This document shows, one piece after another, positions 42,837 through 52,097 of a stretch of DNA of 64,000 nt. The position numbers were made by a program, and so were the translations under genes. The stretch comes from Ramlibacter tataouinensis. Its GTDB lineage: Bacteria; Pseudomonadota; Gammaproteobacteria; Burkholderiales; Burkholderiaceae_C. The notes beneath the pieces were generated by a model. It was not told the origin of the DNA. It searched no databases and saw only the letters and a program-made list of their open reading frames with translations. The stretch lies in NCBI RefSeq assembly GCF_027941915.1, contig NZ_CP116009.1, positions 372,001 through 436,000 of the forward strand, read 5' to 3'. Numbering within the stretch: the stretch's first letter is position 1; every line of letters starts with the position of its first letter.

Positions 42837-43943
42837 ATGCAGACGACGACCTTGCTGCTGGCCGGCGACGTGATGACCGGCCGCGGCATCGACCAGGTGC
42901 TCGCGCACCCGGGCCCTGCGCGGCTGTTCGAAGCCTGGGTGCGCGACGCGCGCGACTACGTGCGCCTGGCCGAGGCGAAGAACGGGCCGGTGCCGGCGCC
43001 GGTCGATCCCGCGTACGTCTGGGGCGACGCCCTGGCGGCCATGGACCGGGCCGCACCCGAGCTGCGCATCGTCAACCTGGAGACGGCGGTCACCCGCTCG
43101 GAGGACGCCTGGCCCGGCAAGGGCATCCACTACCGCATGCACCCGGCCAACGTCGGCTGCCTCACGGCCGCCCGGCTGGACGCCTGCACGCTGGCCAACA
43201 ACCACGTGCTCGACTGGGGCCGGGCCGGCCTGCGGGAGACGCTGGCCACGCTGGCCGGTGCCGGCATCCGAACGGCTGGCGCCGGCCTGGACGCCGCAGG
43301 GGCGCTCGCGCCCGCGGCGCTGCCGCTGCCGGGACCGCGGCGCGTGCTGCTGACCGCCCGGGCCACGCCGGACAGCGGCGTGCCGGCGGCGTGGGCCGCG
43401 TCGGCGGCGGCTGCCGGGATCGCGCTGCTGGACGCGCTCGATGCGGACGCGGCCGACGACCTGGCCGCGCAGGTCGAGCGGGTGCGCAGGCCGGGCGACA
43501 TCAGCGTGGTGTCGCTGCACTGGGGCGGCAACTGGGGCTTCGACATCCCGGCGGCCCACCGCGCCTTCGCGCACCGCCTGATCGACCGGGGCGCCGCCGA
43601 CCTCGTGCACGGGCATTCCTCGCACCATGCCTTGCCGATCGAGGTGCACCGCGGGCGGGCCATCCTCTATGGCTGCGGCGACCTCCTCAACGACTACGAG
43701 GGCATCGAGACGCGCGGCGACCTGCGCAGCGACCTCGGCTGCCTGTACCTGGTGCGGCTGGCGCCCGACGGCGCCCTGCAGCAATTGGAGATCCTGCCGA
43801 TGCAGTTGCGGCGCCTGCGCCTGGCGCATGCGGACGCGCAGGCCCGCGCCTGGCTGCGCCGCGCCTTCGGCGAGCACGGCCGGCCGCTCGGCACCGGCGT
43901 GGACGACGGCCCCGAGGGCCGCTTCGTGCTGCGCTGGCGTTGA
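42837..43943 (+). CDS. CapA/PgsA-family metallophosphatase-like protein
   Basis: 368 residues. The PGA_cap signature is present: LLLAGDVMTGRGIDQVL near the N-terminus, LRIVNLETAVTRSEDAWPGKGIHYRM, CTLANNHVLDWGRAGLRETL, ISVVSLHWGGNWGF and VHGHSSHHALPIEVHRGRAILYGCGDLLNDYEG. Members include the poly-gamma-glutamate synthesis protein CapA, but no capB/capC is present, so that role is unlikely here. Start at 42837; an ATG ten codons earlier exists. No signal peptide seen. Confidence 0.82.
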   Translation: MQTTTLLLAGDVMTGRGIDQVLAHPGPARLFEAWVRDARDYVRLAEAKNGPVPAPVDPAYVWGDALAAMDRAAPELRIVNLETAVTRSEDAWPGKGIHYRMHPANVGCLTAARLDACTLANNHVLDWGRAGLRETLATLAGAGIRTAGAGLDAAGALAPAALPLPGPRRVLLTARATPDSGVPAAWAASAAAAGIALLDALDADAADDLAAQVERVRRPGDISVVSLHWGGNWGFDIPAAHRAFAHRLIDRGAADLVHGHSSHHALPIEVHRGRAILYGCGDLLNDYEGIETRGDLRSDLGCLYLVRLAPDGALQQLEILPMQLRRLRLAHADAQARAWLRRAFGEHGRPLGTGVDDGPEGRFVLRWR

Positions 43944-43983
43944 GGACGTGCCGTGGCAGGCGGCAGCACGCCGGAACGCCCGC

Positions 43984-44325
43984 CTACGGCTGCTCGTCCA
44001 GGTGCGGCGGCGACTGCCCTTCGGCCGGCTCGCGCGTCTCGGCGTCGGTCCACTCGTTCATGCCGATCTCGCCCTGCGCTTCGCGCACGGTTTCGCCCGG
44101 CTCGGTCGCCTCGACCCCCGCCGAGTTGCGGTCGGCCTCGGCCTCCTCGTAGGTCTTGAACGGGCCGACCTCGCCCAGTTCCTCGTCGGCCAGCCAGTAG
44201 TAGCCGTCGGGGCGCTCGACGATGGGCGCCGGAGCCGTCCCGGCATCCTGCGCCGGCTGTCGTCCGGACTCCTGCGCAGGCCCCGGTGCGCGGTCCGGCG
44301 CGGCGGTGGGTGTGCCTTGCTTCAT
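43984..44325 (-). CDS. Small acidic hypothetical protein
   Basis: 113 residues, rich in Glu, Pro and Ala. The centre GYYWLADEELGEVGPFKTYEEAEADR (about residues 43-68) looks folded and is the probable conserved core; both ends appear disordered. GGAG precedes the ATG at 44325. A 28-bp perfect palindrome lies 14-41 bases upstream of the start. Function unknown. Confidence 0.65.
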   Translation of the reverse strand: MKQGTPTAAPDRAPGPAQESGRQPAQDAGTAPAPIVERPDGYYWLADEELGEVGPFKTYEEAEADRNSAGVEATEPGETVREAQGEIGMNEWTDAETREPAEGQSPPHLDEQP

Positions 44326-44338
44326 CGCTGTCTCCGGT

Positions 44339-44366
44339 TTTCGCTGCGCGTCGACGCGCAGCGAAA
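44339..44366. repeat. 28-bp perfect palindrome upstream of the small hypothetical gene
   Basis: The half-site TTTCGCTGCGCGTC (44339-44352) is followed directly by its exact reverse complement (44353-44366), with no spacer. It lies between the start of the minus-strand gene (44325) and its presumed promoter. It may be an operator for a dimeric regulator or a cruciform/RNA hairpin in the leader; with A/T ends (TTT...AAA) it could also act as a terminator of either strand. Confidence 0.75.
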
Positions 44367-44471
44367 CAAGGTTACGCCTGACAGGGCCAGCCCATGCCCC
44401 AACCGAGCGGCCGCAGCGACCGATGAGGCCCTTGCCGTGCCGTTTGCCTCCCGGCGATGCGGCGCGGCAAG

Positions 44472-44588
44472 ATGGCGCACACCCCCGGGCGCGGCCCGCT
44501 GGATGCGGCCGGGCGCACGGTGATCGTCGTCGACGACCGGCTGGCCACCGGCGCGACCCTGGCGCGGCCGGCTCGCAGGCAACTGTGA
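44472..44588 (+). pseudogene. Phosphoribosyltransferase remnant
   Basis: A 38-codon open stretch reads GPLDAAGRTVIVVDDRLATG and then ATLARPARRQL before a stop. VIVVDDxLATGAT is the PRPP-binding motif of phosphoribosyltransferases, preceded here by the PLDxxGRTV of the family that carries GRPPLDLRGRTV. Nothing of the rest of the ~220-residue enzyme is seen upstream or downstream, so it is a decayed fragment. The 463-bp gap 44326-44789 otherwise holds only the palindrome and, near its end, the acsA ribosome site. Confidence 0.6.
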
Positions 44589-44789
44589 ACCGGATGCAAG
44601 AAGTTCGCCAAAAGGAACATTCCCGCTTCGCGCCGCGGGCCTGGCAGCCGCGCGGCAAGCGCCAGCCCGGCGGCTGAGCCGGGGCTGCGCGGCCGATCCC
44701 GGCAAAGCTCTGCCGCAGGGGTTCCACTACCCTTGCCGAAGGCCACCGGCGCGGGCGCCGTTCGCGTCGAAGGACAAGGAGCACGGACG

Positions 44790-46567
<1,778 letters not shown>

Positions 46568-46571
<4 letters not shown>

Positions 46572-47578
46572 CTGCCAAGCTGCACCTTGACCGCGCCCAC
46601 CTGCAGGGGCTGTACCGCGGCATGCTGCGCATCCGCCGCTTCGAGGCCCGGTGCGTGGAGCTGTACCAGGCCCAGGCGATCCGCGGCTTCCTGCACCTGT
46701 ACGACGGCGAGGAGGGGGTGGCGGTCGGCGTGATGGCCGCCCTGCAGCCACAGGATGCGGTGGTGGCGACCTACCGCGAGCACGGCCAGGCGCTGGCGCG
46801 CGGCGTGCCCATGGACCGCCTGCTGGCCGAAATGCTGGGCAAGGTCGAGGGCAGCTGCCGCGGCCGGGGCGGCTCCATGCACATCTTCGACGGCGCGCGC
46901 CGCTTCTACGGCGGCAATGCCATCGTCGGCGGCGGCCTCCCGCTGGCGGCCGGCCTGGCGCTGGCCGACGCCCGGCTGCGCCCCGGCGCGGTCACCGCGT
47001 GCTTCTTCGGCGAAGGGGCGGTCACCGAAGGGGCCTTCCACGAGACCATGAACCTGGCCTCGATCTGGCGGCTGCCGCTGCTGCTGGTCTGCGAGAACAA
47101 CCTGTACGCGATGGGCATGCCCGTGGCCGAAGCCGAAGCGCAGCCCTCGATCCACCGCAAGGCCGAGGCATACCGGGTGGCCGCGGCCAGCGTCGACGGC
47201 ATGGACCCCGTGGAGGTCGAGTCCGCCGCCCGGCACGCGGTCGAGTGTGTCCGCTCGGGCCACGGTCCTTTCCTGCTGGAGTGCCGCACCTACCGCTTCC
47301 GGGCCCATTCGATGTTCGACGCCCAGTCCTACCGCAGCCGCGAGGAGATCGCGCAGTGGCGCGAGCGCGACCCGCTGGAGCGGCTGCGGCGCTGGATGCA
47401 GGACAACCACCAGATCACCGCGGACCAGTTCCAGGCCATCGCCGACGAGGTGGAGCAGGAACTGGCCGCCGCGCTGGCGTTCGCCGAGGCCGGGACCCTG
47501 GAGCCGGTGGAGGAGCTGGAGCGGTTCGTGCTCATGGACCACGTGCCGCAGGAGCAGCCGCAGGGGAATGCGCCATGA
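46568..47578 (+). CDS. 2-oxoacid (pyruvate-type) dehydrogenase E1 component, alpha subunit
   Basis: 336-residue thiamine-diphosphate enzyme subunit. The TPP motif runs from [20 protein letters not shown] to CENN ([13 protein letters not shown]). Also typical are [32 protein letters not shown] and [18 protein letters not shown], and the phosphorylation-loop-like [15 protein letters not shown]. These match the PdhA/AcoA group. The ATG overlaps the acsA stop and the stop overlaps the E1-beta start by 4 bp each. Confidence 0.92.
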
Positions 47579-48564
47579 GCGCCGCCGGCCGCATCAGCTA
47601 CCGCGAGGCGTGCCGCCAGGCGATCCGCCAGGCGCTGCTGGACGACCCGCGCGCCTTCCTCATGGGCGAGGACGTGGCGCGCTACGGCGGCTGCTATGCG
47701 GTCAGCAAGGGGCTGCTGGCGGAGTTCGGTCCCGCACGCATCGTCGACACGCCCCTGGCGGAGAACGGCTTCGTGGGCGCCGGCATCGGGGCCGCGCTCG
47801 GCGGCCTGCGCCCGATCGTCGAGGTCATGACCTGCAACTTCAGCCTGCTGGCGCTGGACCAGATCATGAACAACGCGGCCACCATCCCGCACATGTCGGG
47901 CGGGCAGTTCGCGGTGCCGCTGGTGATCCGCATGGCCACGGGCGCCGGCCGCCAGCTGGCGGCGCAGCATTCGCACAGCCTGGAGGGCTGGTACGCGCAC
48001 ATCCCCGGCCTGAAGGTGCTCGCCCCGGCCACCGTCGAGGACGCCCGCTTCATGCTGCCGGCGGCGATGGCCGATCCCAACCCGGTGCTGCTGTTCGAGC
48101 ACATCGAGCTGTACGCCGCCGAGGACGAGATCCGCGCGGGCCTCGAGCGCGTCGACATCGAGCAGGCCCGGGTGCGCCGCGCGGGTCGCGACCTGACGCT
48201 CGCCACCTACGGCGGCAGCCTGCCGCGCTGCCTGGCGGCCGCCGAGGCGCTGGCGGCCGAAGGCATCGAGGCCGAGGTGGTCGACCTGCGGGTGCTGCGG
48301 CCGCTGGACCACCGGACGGTGGCCGCGTCGGTGGCGCGCACGCGCCGCTGCGTGATCGTCGACGAAGGCTGGCGCAGCGGCTCGCTGTCGGCCGAACTCG
48401 CGGCCCGGCTGGCCGAGGACTGCTTCTACGAGCTCGACGCGCCGGTGCGGCGCGTCTGCGGCCGCGAAGTACCGATGCCCTACCCGGCCCACCTGGAGCA
48501 GGCCGCCCTGCCCGGTGCCGACCGCATCCTGGCCGCCGCCCGCGGCCTGTTCGCCCGGAGCTGA
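47575..48564 (+). CDS. 2-oxoacid (pyruvate-type) dehydrogenase E1 component, beta subunit
   Basis: 329 residues. N-terminal [20 protein letters not shown] and [20 protein letters not shown], the conserved [28 protein letters not shown] with the catalytic Glu, [15 protein letters not shown] and [24 protein letters not shown]-terminal transketolase-like domain with [11 protein letters not shown] and [13 protein letters not shown]. Forms the alpha2-beta2 E1 heterotetramer with the preceding product. One base separates its stop from the E2 reading frame start region. Confidence 0.92.
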   Translation: MSAAGRISYREACRQAIRQALLDDPRAFLMGEDVARYGGCYAVSKGLLAEFGPARIVDTPLAENGFVGAGIGAALGGLRPIVEVMTCNFSLLALDQIMNNAATIPHMSGGQFAVPLVIRMATGAGRQLAAQHSHSLEGWYAHIPGLKVLAPATVEDARFMLPAAMADPNPVLLFEHIELYAAEDEIRAGLERVDIEQARVRRAGRDLTLATYGGSLPRCLAAAEALAAEGIEAEVVDLRVLRPLDHRTVAASVARTRRCVIVDEGWRSGSLSAELAARLAEDCFYELDAPVRRVCGREVPMPYPAHLEQAALPGADRILAAARGLFARS

Positions 48565-48565
48565 G

Positions 48566-49789
48566 ATGCAGGACTTCCGCATGCCCGCCCTGGGAGCGGA
48601 CATGGAATCGGGCCGGCTGCTGGAATGGCGGGTTTCGGCCGGCAGCCTGGTCCGGCCCGGCGACGTGGTGGCGGTGGTGGAAACACAGAAGGGCGCGATC
48701 GACGTCGAGATCTTCCTGGAAGGGACGATCGAGGACCTGGTGCCGGTGGGCACCGAACTGCCGGTCGGCGGGCTGCTGGCGCGGGTGCGCGGCATGCACG
48801 AGCCGGCCACTGCCGCTTCGCCGCAAGCCGCCGCAGCGGCGGTCGCGGCACCGGCACCGGCGCCGGCCCGTGTCGCTGCCGGCCATGAAGGAACGCGTGC
48901 TGCCGCGATTCCGGCCGCGCAGGCCTTCATGTCAGCGCCGCAGGCGTCCACCCGCATCAAGGCCAGTCCCGGCGCGCGCCGCCGAGCGCACGCGCTCGGC
49001 ATCGACCTGGCGGCGCTGCGCGGCAGCGGCCCGGACGGCAGCATCGTGCTGCAGGACGTGGAGGCCGGCGCGCCCACCGGGGAAGCGCCTCGCGAGCCGG
49101 CCGCGGCGCCTGCGCGCCGCTTCGATCCGGCCCAGATGCGGGCGGCCATCGCGGCGGCCATGGGCCGGTCCAAGCGCGAGATCCCGCACTACTACCTGAC
49201 GCTGGCGGTGGACTTCGCGGCGGCCGACCGCTGGCTGGCCGCCTTCAACGCCGAGCGCCCTCCCGCCGAGCGCCTGCTGCCGGCGGCGCTGCTGCTCAAG
49301 GCCAGCGCGCTGGCGCTGCGGGCGGTGCCCCAGCTCAACGGCTTCTGGCGCGACGGCGCCGCGCAGCCGGCGCCAGCCGTCCACGTGGGCTGGGCGATCT
49401 CGCTGCGCGGCGGCGGCCTGGTGGCCCCGGCCGTGCACGACGCCGACCGCAAGGCCTTGCCCGAGCTGATGGCAGCGTTGCGCGACCTGGTGCAGCGCGC
49501 CCGCAGCGGCGGCCTGCGCAGTTCCGAGCTGGCCGATCCCACCGTCACGGTGACCAGCCTGGGCGAGCGCGGCGCCGACGGCGTGCAGGGCGTGATCTAT
49601 CCACCCCAGCTGGCGCTCATCGGCTTCGGGCGCATCGCGCCGCGGCCGTGGGTGGCCGATGGCCAGGTGCTCGCGCGCCCGGTGGTGCACGTCAGCCTGG
49701 CCGCCGACCACCGCGCGAGCGACGGTCATCTGGGCGGCCAGCTGCTGGCCGCGATCGACGCGGCGCTGCAGAAGCCCGAGGGACTTTGA
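48566..49789 (+). CDS. 2-oxoacid dehydrogenase E2 (dihydrolipoamide acyltransferase)
   Basis: 407 residues. N-terminal lipoyl domain with lipoyl-Lys42 in VVETQKGAIDVEI, then an Ala/Pro linker (AAAAVAAPAPAPARVAAG), a peripheral-subunit-binding domain (ASPGARRRAHALGIDLAALRG, about residues 132-160) and the acyltransferase domain from about residue 190. The active-site motif is DHRASDGHLGGQ rather than the usual DHRxxDGA, with His and Asp retained. The presence of a subunit-binding domain implies that it recruits E1 and an E3 encoded elsewhere. It precedes the ACP gene by 11 bp. Confidence 0.9.
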   Translation: MQDFRMPALGADMESGRLLEWRVSAGSLVRPGDVVAVVETQKGAIDVEIFLEGTIEDLVPVGTELPVGGLLARVRGMHEPATAASPQAAAAAVAAPAPAPARVAAGHEGTRAAAIPAAQAFMSAPQASTRIKASPGARRRAHALGIDLAALRGSGPDGSIVLQDVEAGAPTGEAPREPAAAPARRFDPAQMRAAIAAAMGRSKREIPHYYLTLAVDFAAADRWLAAFNAERPPAERLLPAALLLKASALALRAVPQLNGFWRDGAAQPAPAVHVGWAISLRGGGLVAPAVHDADRKALPELMAALRDLVQRARSGGLRSSELADPTVTVTSLGERGADGVQGVIYPPQLALIGFGRIAPRPWVADGQVLARPVVHVSLAADHRASDGHLGGQLLAAIDAALQKPEGL

Positions 49790-49800
49790 AGGAGCGATGC

Positions 49801-50040
49801 ATGGACGAAGCGCAGGCGCGGGAACTGGCGGCGGCGGTGCTCGCCGGCATCGCGCCGGAGGCGGACCTGGCCGCGGTCGGGCCGGACGAGGACCTGCGCT
49901 CGGCGCTGGACCTCGACTCGATGGACTTCATGAACCTGGTGGTGGGCCTGAGCGAGCGCACCGGCCGGCCGATCCCAGAGGCCGACACGCCGCGCCTGTA
50001 CACGCCGCGCGGGCTGCTGGCGTACCTGGTGCAGCACTGA
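49801..50040 (+). CDS. Acyl carrier protein
   Basis: 79-residue four-helix ACP. The phosphopantetheine site is Ser40 in LDLDSMDFMNLVVGL (DSM instead of the fatty-acid ACP consensus DSL). Helix 1 reads ARELAAAVLAGIAPEADLA. AAGGAG lies 6 bases before the ATG, 11 bp after the E2 stop, so it is the last gene of the ligase-E1-E2 operon. A dedicated ACP here suggests that the operon loads an acyl group on a carrier; the dispensable alternative is a stand-alone ACP that only happens to sit here. Confidence 0.9.
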   Translation: MDEAQARELAAAVLAGIAPEADLAAVGPDEDLRSALDLDSMDFMNLVVGLSERTGRPIPEADTPRLYTPRGLLAYLVQH

Positions 50041-50059
50041 GCCGGCCCCGCCCGCGGCC

Positions 50060-50065
50060 TACACT
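50060..50065 (+). promoter_or_regulatory. Candidate -10 at leaderless spacing before nth
   Basis: TACACT ends 8 bases before the GTG start at 50074; an mRNA from here would start near the GTG. No -35 and no Shine-Dalgarno are obvious. Confidence 0.35.
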
Positions 50066-50073
50066 TCGCGGCC

Positions 50074-50715
50074 GTGACCGACGCCGACATCACCCCCTTC
50101 TTCGCCACCCTCCAGGCGGCCAATCCTTCCCCGCAGTCCGAGCTGGAATACAGCAGCGTGTTCGAGCTGCTGGCGGCCGTGCTGCTGTCGGCCCAGGCCA
50201 CCGATGTCGGCGTCAACAAGGCCACCCGCAGCCTGTTCGTGGCGGCCCCGACGCCGCAGGCGATGCTGGCCCTGGGCCTGGAGCGGCTGGAGGGCTACAT
50301 CCGCACCATCGGCCTGTACCGCACCAAGGCGCGCAACCTGCTGGAGACCTGCCGCCTGCTGGTGGAACGCCACGGCGGCCAGGTGCCGCGCACCCGCGAG
50401 GAGCTGGAGGCGCTGCCCGGCGTCGGCCGCAAGACGGCCAACGTGGTGCTGAACGTCGCCTTCGGCGAGCCGACCATGGCGGTGGACACCCACATCTTCC
50501 GCGTGAGCAACCGCACCGGGCTGGCCCCGGGCAAGGACCCGCTGCAGGTCGAGATGAAGCTGCTGCAGCGGGTGCCGGCCGCCTACCTGGGCGATGCGCA
50601 CCACTGGCTGATCCTGCACGGCCGCTACGTCTGCGTGGCGCGGCTGCCGCAATGCTGGCGCTGCGCCGTGCGCGCCTGGTGCGACTACCAGCCCAAGACG
50701 CCGCCGCCGCAATGA
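50074..50715 (+). CDS. nth: Endonuclease III
   Basis: 213-residue DNA glycosylase/AP lyase for oxidised pyrimidines. The helix-hairpin-helix region is LEALPGVGRKTANVVLNVAFGEPTMAVDTHIFRVSNR, with the catalytic Lys (GRKTANV) and Asp (VDTH). The C-terminal [4Fe-4S] cluster ligands are spaced C-x6-C-x2-C-x5-C (CVARLPQCWRCAVRAWC). Starts with GTG at 50074, giving MTDADITPFFATLQ. Length is normal. Confidence 0.95.
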   Translation: MTDADITPFFATLQAANPSPQSELEYSSVFELLAAVLLSAQATDVGVNKATRSLFVAAPTPQAMLALGLERLEGYIRTIGLYRTKARNLLETCRLLVERHGGQVPRTREELEALPGVGRKTANVVLNVAFGEPTMAVDTHIFRVSNRTGLAPGKDPLQVEMKLLQRVPAAYLGDAHHWLILHGRYVCVARLPQCWRCAVRAWCDYQPKTPPPQ

Positions 50716-50750
50716 CGCATGTAATGCCGGATGCGTCACACTCCGGACGG

Positions 50751-50759
50751 TGCTAAGGT
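50751..50759 (+). promoter_or_regulatory. Candidate extended -10 at leaderless spacing before the DnaJ-domain gene
   Basis: TGCTAAGGT ends 8 bases before the ATG at 50768. The match to TATAAT is weak but the TGC prefix and spacing match those at 51360. Confidence 0.35.
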
Positions 50760-50767
50760 CCGCCCCC

Positions 50768-51349
50768 ATGTCCGGCAAGAGCCCGCCCTCCCTGTACGAC
50801 GTGCTCGGGTTGAATCCGGGCGCGTCCGACCAGGACGTGCGCCAGGCCTGGCGGCGCCTCGCGCAGCAGCACCACCCGGATCGCGGCGATGCCGCCGACA
50901 GCGAGGCGATGGCGCTGATCAACCAGGCTTACGAGGTGCTGTCCGATCGGCAGCGCCGGGCCCGCTACGACCACGGGCGCCAGCCCCCCGGCGAACCGCG
51001 CCGGCCCGGCCGGGTCACCCTCCCCGGCGACCGCCTCCGCCTTCGCCTGCTGTGGGCGGCGACCGCGCTGCTGCTGGTGGCCGTGGGGGCCGGTTTCCTG
51101 GCGCGCTACCCGCTGGATCGCGGCACCGCGGCCGGGTCGTCCCCGGCGCAGCGTGCCGACGGGCCGGCGGGTGTCGGTCCGCGCCCAGGCCAGCCCGCGG
51201 CGGCGGCGGCATTGCCGATCCGCGACGCCGACCCGGCCGCCGACGCGCCGCTGCGGCTGATCCCCGCCAGCCGCCTCGAAGCCCGCTCGTTCCCCTCGCC
51301 CCAGCCGCAGACGGCGCACGCCGAAGACACGGTCGCCCGCCAGCCCTGA
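50768..51349 (+). CDS. DnaJ-domain membrane protein
   Basis: 193 residues. The J domain (residues ~8-70) reads SLYDVLGLNPGASDQDVRQAWRRLAQQHHPDRGDAADSEAM, with the HPD triad that stimulates DnaK, then YEVLSDRQRRARYD. One transmembrane helix follows (LLWAATALLLVAVGAGFLA, about residues 92-110). The rest is Ala/Pro-rich and likely disordered. It has no Gly/Phe or zinc-finger regions, so it is a specialised co-chaperone, not DnaJ. Partner unknown. Confidence 0.85.
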   Translation: MSGKSPPSLYDVLGLNPGASDQDVRQAWRRLAQQHHPDRGDAADSEAMALINQAYEVLSDRQRRARYDHGRQPPGEPRRPGRVTLPGDRLRLRLLWAATALLLVAVGAGFLARYPLDRGTAAGSSPAQRADGPAGVGPRPGQPAAAAALPIRDADPAADAPLRLIPASRLEARSFPSPQPQTAHAEDTVARQP

Positions 51350-51359
51350 CCGCGGCCGC

Positions 51360-51368
51360 TGCTACATT
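51360..51368 (+). promoter_or_regulatory. Extended -10 at leaderless spacing before the small coiled-coil gene
   Basis: TGCTACATT (extended -10) ends 7 bases before the ATG at 51376. The same nonamer occurs at 29115. An mRNA from here would begin at the start codon. No Shine-Dalgarno is present. Confidence 0.5.
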
Positions 51369-51375
51369 GGCACGC

Positions 51376-51645
51376 ATGGATTCCGACGACATCCGGCGGC
51401 AACTGGCCGAGCAGGCGCAGCACATCGACGCCCTCAAGGACAACCAGTTCGCGCTGGTCGCCCAGGTGCAGGTGCTGCAGGCGGCGCTGGCCAGCGCCCT
51501 GATGCACCACGCCGACCGCGCCGCCGTGCTGGCGGACTTCGAGCGCATCATGCAGCGGGCCCGGGAAGCCACCCCGAACCTGGCGGCGCGCATGGAAGCC
51601 CTGGAAGCCGGGATGCGGGCCCTGCTCGGCGCACCGCGCGCCTGA
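51376..51645 (+). CDS. Small coiled-coil hypothetical protein
   Basis: 89 residues, almost entirely helical: DIRRQLAEQAQHIDALKDNQ and LVAQVQVLQAALASALMHHA have heptad spacing of hydrophobic residues. No cysteine, no signal peptide, no known family. Located between the DnaJ-domain gene (26 bp upstream) and fluC (9 bp downstream), with its own candidate promoter. Confidence 0.6.
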   Translation: MDSDDIRRQLAEQAQHIDALKDNQFALVAQVQVLQAALASALMHHADRAAVLADFERIMQRAREATPNLAARMEALEAGMRALLGAPRA

Positions 51646-51654
51646 CCCGCGGCG

Positions 51655-52035
51655 ATGGCGGCGGTCGCCCTGCTCTGCCTGGGTGCCTCGGCCGGCGCCC
51701 TGGCGCGCTGGCAACTGGCGCTCTGGCTGAACACCGGCGGCACCTGGCTGCCGCTCGGCACGCTGGTGGCCAACCTCGCGGGCGGCTGGTTGATCGGGCT
51801 GCTGGTCGCCATCCTGCAGGCGCATCCCCACATCGATCCGGTCTGGCGGCTGGCCCTGATCACCGGCTTCCTCGGCGCGCTGACCACCTTCTCGACCTTC
51901 TCGATGGAGACCGTGCAGCTGCTGCAGGCCGACCGCCTGGCGCAGGCGGCCGCGCTGACCGCGCTGCACCTGTTCGGGTCGCTGGCACTGACCTGGGTCG
52001 GGCTGCGCTGCGGCGAGTGGGTGCTGGCGCGGTAG
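51655..52035 (+). CDS. crcB: Fluoride channel FluC (CrcB)
   Basis: 126-residue inner-membrane dual-topology fluoride exporter. Four hydrophobic helices, with the signature GTLVANLAGGWLIGLL (Asn in VAN) and GFLGALTTFSTFSMETVQLL, whose Phe residues line the pore. Length is typical. The 9-bp gap from the preceding gene leaves no room for a fluoride riboswitch. Confidence 0.95.
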   Translation: MAAVALLCLGASAGALARWQLALWLNTGGTWLPLGTLVANLAGGWLIGLLVAILQAHPHIDPVWRLALITGFLGALTTFSTFSMETVQLLQADRLAQAAALTALHLFGSLALTWVGLRCGEWVLAR

Positions 52036-52097
52036 CTCGCTGCGCTTGCGGGACAGGCGCCGTGGAAACAGCCGGCGCCGCGTGACGACAGCCTGCG

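Noticed and set aside
44339..44366. CIRCE or LexA operator
   Set aside because: The palindrome lacks a spacer and has no match to TTAGCACTC-N9 or CTGT-N8-ACAG cores.
51646..51654. Fluoride riboswitch before crcB
   Set aside because: Only 9 bp separate crcB from the preceding gene, and no fluoride-aptamer motif is present in or before it.
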